64,000 nucleotides of DNA from a virus: positions 1-64,000 of IMG/VR virus record IMGVR_UViG_3300028394_000044; one strand, 5' to 3'. The notes under the pieces were generated by a model. That model saw nothing but the letters and a program-made list of their open reading frames with translations, searched no databases and was not told where the DNA came from. Positions 60,630 through 64,000 of the stretch are shown one piece after another; position 1 is the stretch's first letter; every line of letters starts with the position of its first letter. A program made the translations under genes and the position numbers.

Positions 60630-60802
60630 TGTTCTTCTATGTTACTGACAATTTTTCAACAACTTGGGCTATCAATGTCAATAAAGTAATTAAGATGGTT
60701 GAAAGTAAAAGAATAACCTTGATTTATCTTGATGATGGTGTTATAATTAAAACAACCAGACCAATGGCTGAATTGGTAACACAAATGAACTTGGTTCAGT
60801 GA
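60629..60802 (+). CDS. Small protein between clamp and loader
   Basis: 57 residues from the ATG overlapping the gp45 stop (TAATG): MFFYVTDNFSTTWAINVNKV, KMVESKRITLIYLDDGVI and a PMAELVTQMNLVQ helix. The strand-rich part followed by a short helix resembles other tiny phage proteins of unknown role. Packing in a replication operon supports that it is translated. No function assigned. Confidence 0.55.
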   Translation: MFFYVTDNFSTTWAINVNKVIKMVESKRITLIYLDDGVIIKTTRPMAELVTQMNLVQ

Positions 60803-60828
60803 TTTGAATTTTATATTATGGAGTTGTT

Positions 60829-61761
60829 ATGGAACATATGCTTTGGACAGAAAAACATCGTCCAAAAACAATTGAGGAATGCATTCTTCCAGTAAGGCTC
60901 AAAACGCCTTTCCAAGAGTATGTAACCACTGAAAAGATTCCGCACCTGTTGCTATCTGGTGGCGCAGGTGTTGGTAAGACTACCGTTGCTAAAGCAATGT
61001 GTAATGAGATTGATGCCGACTACATTATGATTAACGGTTCTGACGAATCTGGTATTGATGTTTTTCGTACCAAGATTAAGAACTTTGCATCTTCAATGTC
61101 TTTCACTGGCGGTCGTAAGGTCATTATTATTGATGAAGCAGACTATTTGAATCCTAATTCAACACAGCCTGCTTTACGTAATGCAATGGAAGAATTTGCA
61201 AGTAATTGTTCATTCATTTTCACCTGTAACTTTAAGAATCGTATTATTGATCCACTGCATTCACGTTGTGCAGTGGTTGATTTTACCTTGAAGAACGATG
61301 AGAAGACTGCCATGGCTGGTCAATTCTTCAAACGTATCCAATCAATCTTAAATGTTGAATCTGTTGAGTATGAACCTAAAGTAATTGCAGAACTGGTAAA
61401 GAAACACTTTCCAGATTTTCGCCGCATTCTAAATGAGCTACAGCGTTATTCTCAGTTTGGTAAGATTGATACTGGAGTTTTATCTCAAATTGCAGATGTT
61501 TCGATTGGTGAAATTGTAAAGCATTTGAAAGATAAAGACTTTGGTGCAATTCGTAAATGGGTTGCGGTGTCTGATGTTGATCCTGCTACACTGTATCGCA
61601 AATTATATGATAATCTGTATGAAGTTTTGCAACCACAAACTATTCCTCAAGCAGTAATTATTCTTGCAGACTATCAGTACAAACAAGCATTTGTTGCTGA
61701 TGCTGAAATCAATACTGTTGCTTGTTTGACAGAGTTGATGGTGAGTGTGGAATTCAAATGA
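60829..61761 (+). CDS. gp44: Clamp loader large subunit gp44
   Basis: 310 residues (T4: 319). AAA+ motifs: Walker A GGAGVGKT (44-51), Walker B VIIIDEADYL (98-107), sensor 1 FIFTCNFKNRI, and the SRC arginine-finger motif (145-147). WTEKHRPKTIEECILP is the conserved start. With gp62 it opens and loads gp45. The ATG lies in the TTATGGAG..GTTATGG initiation block shared with the HTH and glycosyltransferase genes. Confidence 0.95.
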   Translation: MEHMLWTEKHRPKTIEECILPVRLKTPFQEYVTTEKIPHLLLSGGAGVGKTTVAKAMCNEIDADYIMINGSDESGIDVFRTKIKNFASSMSFTGGRKVIIIDEADYLNPNSTQPALRNAMEEFASNCSFIFTCNFKNRIIDPLHSRCAVVDFTLKNDEKTAMAGQFFKRIQSILNVESVEYEPKVIAELVKKHFPDFRRILNELQRYSQFGKIDTGVLSQIADVSIGEIVKHLKDKDFGAIRKWVAVSDVDPATLYRKLYDNLYEVLQPQTIPQAVIILADYQYKQAFVADAEINTVACLTELMVSVEFK

Positions 61762-62045
61762 TTGAAATTTTTAAACCTACTATAAATTGGATACGTGATG
61801 ATTTTAATTCTCATCCTTTTCGTTTTTTCATTGAGTTGCTTGCTTGGTGCATTTCAATTGGGTGTTCAATCACAATGGCTATTACAGTCCCGAATCCACC
61901 TCTACTTACTCTTTATCCTATTTGGATCTTCGGCTGCGGTCTCTATGCTTGGGCTGCTTTTACTAGGAAATCATTTGGCATGTTGGCTAACTACATGCTA
62001 CTGGTAACAATAGATTCTGTTGGTTTAATTCGGATGCTGACATGA
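61758..62045 (+). CDS. Small membrane protein
   Basis: 95 residues from the ATG at 61758 overlapping the gp44 stop (ATGA). Two to three hydrophobic segments: FFIELLAWCISIGCSITMAI, LLTLYPIWIFGCGLYAWAAF and LANYMLLVTIDSVGLI. Similar small membrane proteins lie between gp44 and gp62 in cyanophage-like T4 relatives. It might anchor replication to the membrane, but no experiment I can cite shows that. Confidence 0.7.
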   Translation: MIEIFKPTINWIRDDFNSHPFRFFIELLAWCISIGCSITMAITVPNPPLLTLYPIWIFGCGLYAWAAFTRKSFGMLANYMLLVTIDSVGLIRMLT

Positions 62046-62635
62046 TTAATACCACAATCTTAGGTAAGTCATTGGGTTGGTTCAATAAGAATGAAATCTA
62101 TGAAATGAAAAATCAAATCACTGCGGTTGTGTATTCAATCGCATTTTTGGATGAAAAGCCTGATGAACATGTTTACCCTTTTGATATTGTGGACACAATA
62201 TACTTCGGTATGTCTGGTGGTATGATAAATGATTATAGGTTTGATAGAAAAAACAAAGATACTGGAAAAGGTGTTTTATATTCAATGTTTGCAACAAGAA
62301 TTAAAACCCATTTCAATAATCTGGAAAATATCAAAGATAACTCGGAATTCAAGTACCATCTTTTTTATGAGAAATATCTGCCGAATCTGAATCCTGCTAA
62401 GAGCATTTATGTCAACTTGTTTGTTCCTGATGAAAATAAGATTGAGCATTTTCTGCACCGATCCTTTATCAGCTCAATGGAATCAGAATTCATCCTACAA
62501 TATGGCATCAAGTATGGTAGACTTCCCGTAATGAATCTGGATGAACAATATGATCGCAGTCCAATTAACAAGCAGAGTGTTTCAGGTAGCATGAGGGAAT
62601 TTGTATCCCATAATAGTTTAACGAAGTTTTTATAA
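62042..62635 (+). CDS. Unknown protein between gp44 and gp62
   Basis: 197 residues, overlapping both neighbours (ATGA before, TAATG after). The N-terminal half (ITAVVYSIAFLDE, then DTIYFGMSGGMINDYRFDRKNK and YSMFATRIKTH) has a faint resemblance to the start of a GIY-YIG nuclease fold (two short strands, a Y.G.S pattern, an Arg, then a His), but the spacing is longer than usual. A distal Glu (EFILQYGIKYGRLP) is possible as the metal ligand. I cannot name the family. In T4 gp44 and gp62 are adjacent, so this gene is an insertion into the loader operon. Confidence 0.65.
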   Translation: MINTTILGKSLGWFNKNEIYEMKNQITAVVYSIAFLDEKPDEHVYPFDIVDTIYFGMSGGMINDYRFDRKNKDTGKGVLYSMFATRIKTHFNNLENIKDNSEFKYHLFYEKYLPNLNPAKSIYVNLFVPDENKIEHFLHRSFISSMESEFILQYGIKYGRLPVMNLDEQYDRSPINKQSVSGSMREFVSHNSLTKFL

Positions 62636-63021
62636 TGAGTAATCCTTTTGACTATGTAAATGAGATTCTTCAAGGTAAGAAACAACTTATTGTTGATGAC
62701 TATACTGAAAAATCCTATGAGCCTTTTTTGACTAATCGTTCTCTATCATACCACAAAGATTGTATCATGTATGCAAATGAGATGAATCGCCGACACTTCC
62801 TCGATAAAAAAATGCAGAATGATTTTTTGCTAAATACTATAAGGTCAAGAAAACGACCTTTTAGTAAGTGGGCTAAATCTGAGAAAAGTGAAGATATGTC
62901 ATGTGTAAAAACCTATTTCAATCTTTCCGATGCTAAAGCACGTGAAGCTCTACGCCTACTTTCTGATGAACAAATTCGAGAGTTGAAAGATAAAACTGAC
63001 ACCGGTGGTTTGAGAAAATAA
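62635..63021 (+). CDS. gp62: Clamp loader small subunit gp62
   Basis: 128 residues (T4: 187, so shorter). NPFDYVNEILQGKK, YEPFLTNRSLSYHKDCIMYANEMNRRHFLDKKMQNDFLLNTIRSRKRPFSKW and a LSDAKAREALRLLSDEQI helix match the N-terminal collar domain of gp62; the C-terminal extension of T4 gp62 is missing, as in other far-T4 phages. Overlaps the gene before it. Together with gp44 it forms the pentameric loader. Confidence 0.9.
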   Translation: MSNPFDYVNEILQGKKQLIVDDYTEKSYEPFLTNRSLSYHKDCIMYANEMNRRHFLDKKMQNDFLLNTIRSRKRPFSKWAKSEKSEDMSCVKTYFNLSDAKAREALRLLSDEQIRELKDKTDTGGLRK

Positions 63022-63032
63022 CACTTCCAAAT

Positions 63033-63076
63033 GAAGGTTCTTAAACGCTGAATAGTTAGTTACAATAAGAACCTTC
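63033..63076 (+). promoter_or_regulatory. Long hairpin in the regA leader
   Basis: Perfect 11-bp stem GAAGGTTCTTA (63033-63043) with TAAGAACCTTC (63066-63076) around a 22-base loop, between gp62 and regA. No T-run follows. It ends 15 bases before the regA ATG and so leaves the ribosome-binding region single-stranded. Confidence 0.75.
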
Positions 63077-63091
63077 AAAAGGCAAAGTGAT

Positions 63092-63508
63092 ATGATTGAT
63101 ACAAATGATATTTTTCGTGGTGTAGGAGTTGAAATTCTACTGAATGAACAAGATGATTTCCTTAAAGTCCGAGAGACCCTAACTAGAATTGGTGTCTCCT
63201 CTAGCAAAGAAAAAATTCTATACCAATCTTGCCACATCTTACACAAGCAAGCTAGATACACAATATTACATTTTAAAGAATTGTTTGAGTTGGACGGAAA
63301 ACCATCCAATATTTCTGATAATGACATTGAAAGACGGAATGCAATTGCTAAACTTCTTGAAGAATGGGGTTTAGTGAAGATAATTAAACCAGAACTCATA
63401 GGTGAAAAAATAGCACCTATGCACCAGATTAAGATTATTTCATATCGTGAAAAAGATGGATGGCAGTTGGTAAGCAAATACAATATTGGAAAGAAACCTC
63501 AGGAATGA
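63092..63508 (+). CDS. regA: Translational repressor RegA
   Basis: 138 residues (T4: 122). DDFLKVRETLTRIGVSSSKEKILYQSCHILHK, FKELFELDGKP, DIERRNAIAKLLEEWGLVKI and GWQLVSKYNIG match T4 RegA almost block by block. It binds early mRNAs at their start codons (T4 targets include gp44, gp45 and regA itself) and shuts off translation. Position after gp62 is as in T4. Confidence 0.95.
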   Translation: MIDTNDIFRGVGVEILLNEQDDFLKVRETLTRIGVSSSKEKILYQSCHILHKQARYTILHFKELFELDGKPSNISDNDIERRNAIAKLLEEWGLVKIIKPELIGEKIAPMHQIKIISYREKDGWQLVSKYNIGKKPQE

Positions 63509-63514
63509 TATATT

Positions 63515-63700
63515 ATGAAAAAATTGAAAGAGAAAGTGACCAGACTAAAGAACATTTACACTGGTGAAATCGTTATAACTAGTAACTTGTTTGAGAAAAG
63601 AGTTGATAGTACCATGACATTCATTCAGGTATATACCGAGACCAATCCGCAAAGAAAATTCTTTGTTAACGGCGCGGCTTTTGTTCCGGCGACTAAATAA
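63515..63700 (+). CDS. Small basic conserved hypothetical protein
   Basis: 61 residues six bases after regA: MKKLKEKVTRLKNIYTGEIV, then NLFEKRVDSTMTFIQVYTET and KFFVNGAAFVPATK. The VT..KNIYTGE.V core and a C-terminal F.V...AF.P pattern look like a small single-domain beta fold found in other phages. Function unknown. Confidence 0.6.
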   Translation: MKKLKEKVTRLKNIYTGEIVITSNLFEKRVDSTMTFIQVYTETNPQRKFFVNGAAFVPATK

Positions 63701-63857
63701 TAGTATCTCGGGGATGGGAACATGGCGATAGTAACCATGTAAATAACTATCACTAATTTAAGAACCCACCTTAGGGCTGTTTGATGCTACGGTAAAAGGC
63801 GTCCGGGCAATTGCACTGTCACCCGTTAGTTGTCCCTGTATTAAGTAAGCAGGACCC

Positions 63858-63882
63858 AGCTACGCTTTCGGGGTAGCTTTTT
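63858..63882 (+). terminator. Hairpin with T-run in the hsp20 leader
   Basis: AGCTAC (63858-63863) with GTAGCT (63873-63878) followed by TTTT from 63879. It may end an RNA made from 63701 onward or act as an attenuator. The same GTAGC can instead pair with GCTAC at 63786-63790, so the hairpin could be switched off. Confidence 0.5.
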
Positions 63883-63884
63883 AA

Positions 63885-63900
63885 CTTGCTTTTAAAGGAG
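63885..63900 (+). promoter_or_regulatory. ROSE-like RNA thermometer hairpin at hsp20 ribosome-binding site
   Basis: CTTGCT (63885-63890) faces AGGAG (63896-63900): C-G, T-A, T-G, bulged G, C-G, T-A around a TTTAA loop. The TTGCT sequence with a bulged G opposite the Shine-Dalgarno is the signature of ROSE elements, which open on warming and are found before small heat shock genes. The downstream gene is hsp20. Confidence 0.55.
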
Positions 63901-63906
63901 AAATTT

Positions 63907-64000
63907 ATGACTAATCTAGGTCGTATTAATTTTGGACCATTGAGTCCAAGTACCGTTGGCTTTGAACGTTTTTTTGATGCGTTTGACCAACTCACCGCGG
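63907..64000 (+). CDS. hsp20: Small heat shock protein Hsp20 (3' partial)
   Basis: The first 31 residues are inside the window: MTNLGRINFGPLSPSTVGFE then RFFDAFDQLTA. This is the typical N-terminus of IbpA-type small heat shock proteins (L....L.PS.VGFDR.FD). T4-like cyanophages commonly carry hsp20. AAAGGAGAAATTT precedes the ATG. The alpha-crystallin domain should follow beyond the right edge. Confidence 0.8.
   Translation, partial: MTNLGRINFGPLSPSTVGFERFFDAFDQLTA

Larger units (their letters stand above)
63701..63906 (+). ncRNA. Structured leader RNA upstream of hsp20
   Basis: 206 bases without a gene, clearly more GC-rich than neighbouring intergenic DNA. ACATGG (63720-63725) pairs with CCATGT (63735-63740), and GATAGT (63727-63732, in the first loop) pairs with ACTATC (63746-63751); together they form an H-type pseudoknot with an A-rich third loop. 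Further on: CGGG (63804-63807) with CCCG (63822-63825), and GTCCCTG (63832-63838) with CAGGAC (63850-63855) around one bulge. No tRNA or tmRNA signature (no GGTTCGA) is present. Might be a riboswitch, thermosensor or separate small RNA. Structure by eye only. Confidence 0.55.

Noticed and set aside
63701-63900. tRNA or tmRNA in the hsp20 leader
   Set aside because: No T-loop GGTTCGA-type sequence, no cloverleaf-forming acceptor stem and no CCA end could be found.

Overview
The window is a 64 kb piece of a tailed double-stranded DNA phage of the T4 superfamily (contractile-tailed myovirus). All genes I can support lie on the plus strand, are densely packed with many ATGA, TAATG or GTGA overlaps, and are AT-rich. 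The gene complement is closest to the far-T4 groups (cyanophage-like and pelagic or freshwater myoviruses): gp13-gp23 in T4 order, UvsY/UvsW, gp55, gp47/gp46, gp45/gp44/gp62/RegA, plus CobS-like ATPase, peptide deformylase, Hsp20 and a glycosyltransferase. I see no tRNA gene, insertion sequence, CRISPR array or integration module. The host cannot be read from the sequence; no photosynthesis gene is present in this piece.

Layout. (1) 1-5305: end of a very large tail/baseplate structural protein and a small coiled-coil partner. (2) 5308-30907: about 25 kb of tail-fibre cassettes. These are long fibre proteins built from 19-residue and shorter AYQAN..GAGLI and AFGQANLAY repeats, three of them with a C-terminal S74 self-cleaving chaperone domain, two glycine-rich tip proteins, and many small proteins that look like fibre tips, chaperones or cassette remnants. 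(3) 30994-45633: morphogenesis block, neck gp13, gp14, gp15, small terminase gp16, a Dps-family ferritin, large terminase gp17, sheath gp18, tube gp19, portal gp20, gp67-like core protein, two further head-core candidates, gp21 protease, gp22 scaffold, gp23 capsid, and a tube-like tail protein. T4-type late promoters (TATAAATA) precede several of these units and strong hairpin terminators close them. (4) 45668-54775: recombination, late sigma factor and DNA-processing genes, ending in a putative DNA-hypermodification set (a small domain protein, a TET-associated-type glycosyltransferase and a methyltransferase). (5) 54843-59911: a metallopeptidase-VWA protein with a MoxR/CobS-type ATPase, each with its own sigma70-type promoter, then an HTH protein, a glycosyltransferase and a dNTP pyrophosphohydrolase-like protein. 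(6) 59946-63700: sliding clamp, clamp loader and RegA. (7) 63701-64000: a 200-base structured leader and the start of hsp20.

How it works together. The early and middle genes on the right have near-consensus host sigma70 promoters. They make the clamp and loader that in T4 activate gp55-dependent late transcription. The gp55 encoded here would then read the TATAAATA promoters of the head and tail genes on the left.

The points I consider most worth following are: the complete Dps ferroxidase centre inserted between the terminase genes; a possible ROSE-type RNA thermometer and pseudoknot ahead of hsp20; a highly basic prohead protein with a gp21-type cleavage site; the glycosyltransferase/methyltransferase modification set; a probable ATT start for gp14; a promoter placed so that gp55 mRNA would be leaderless; and a short C-terminal GG(T/Y)F tag shared by three neighbouring tail genes.
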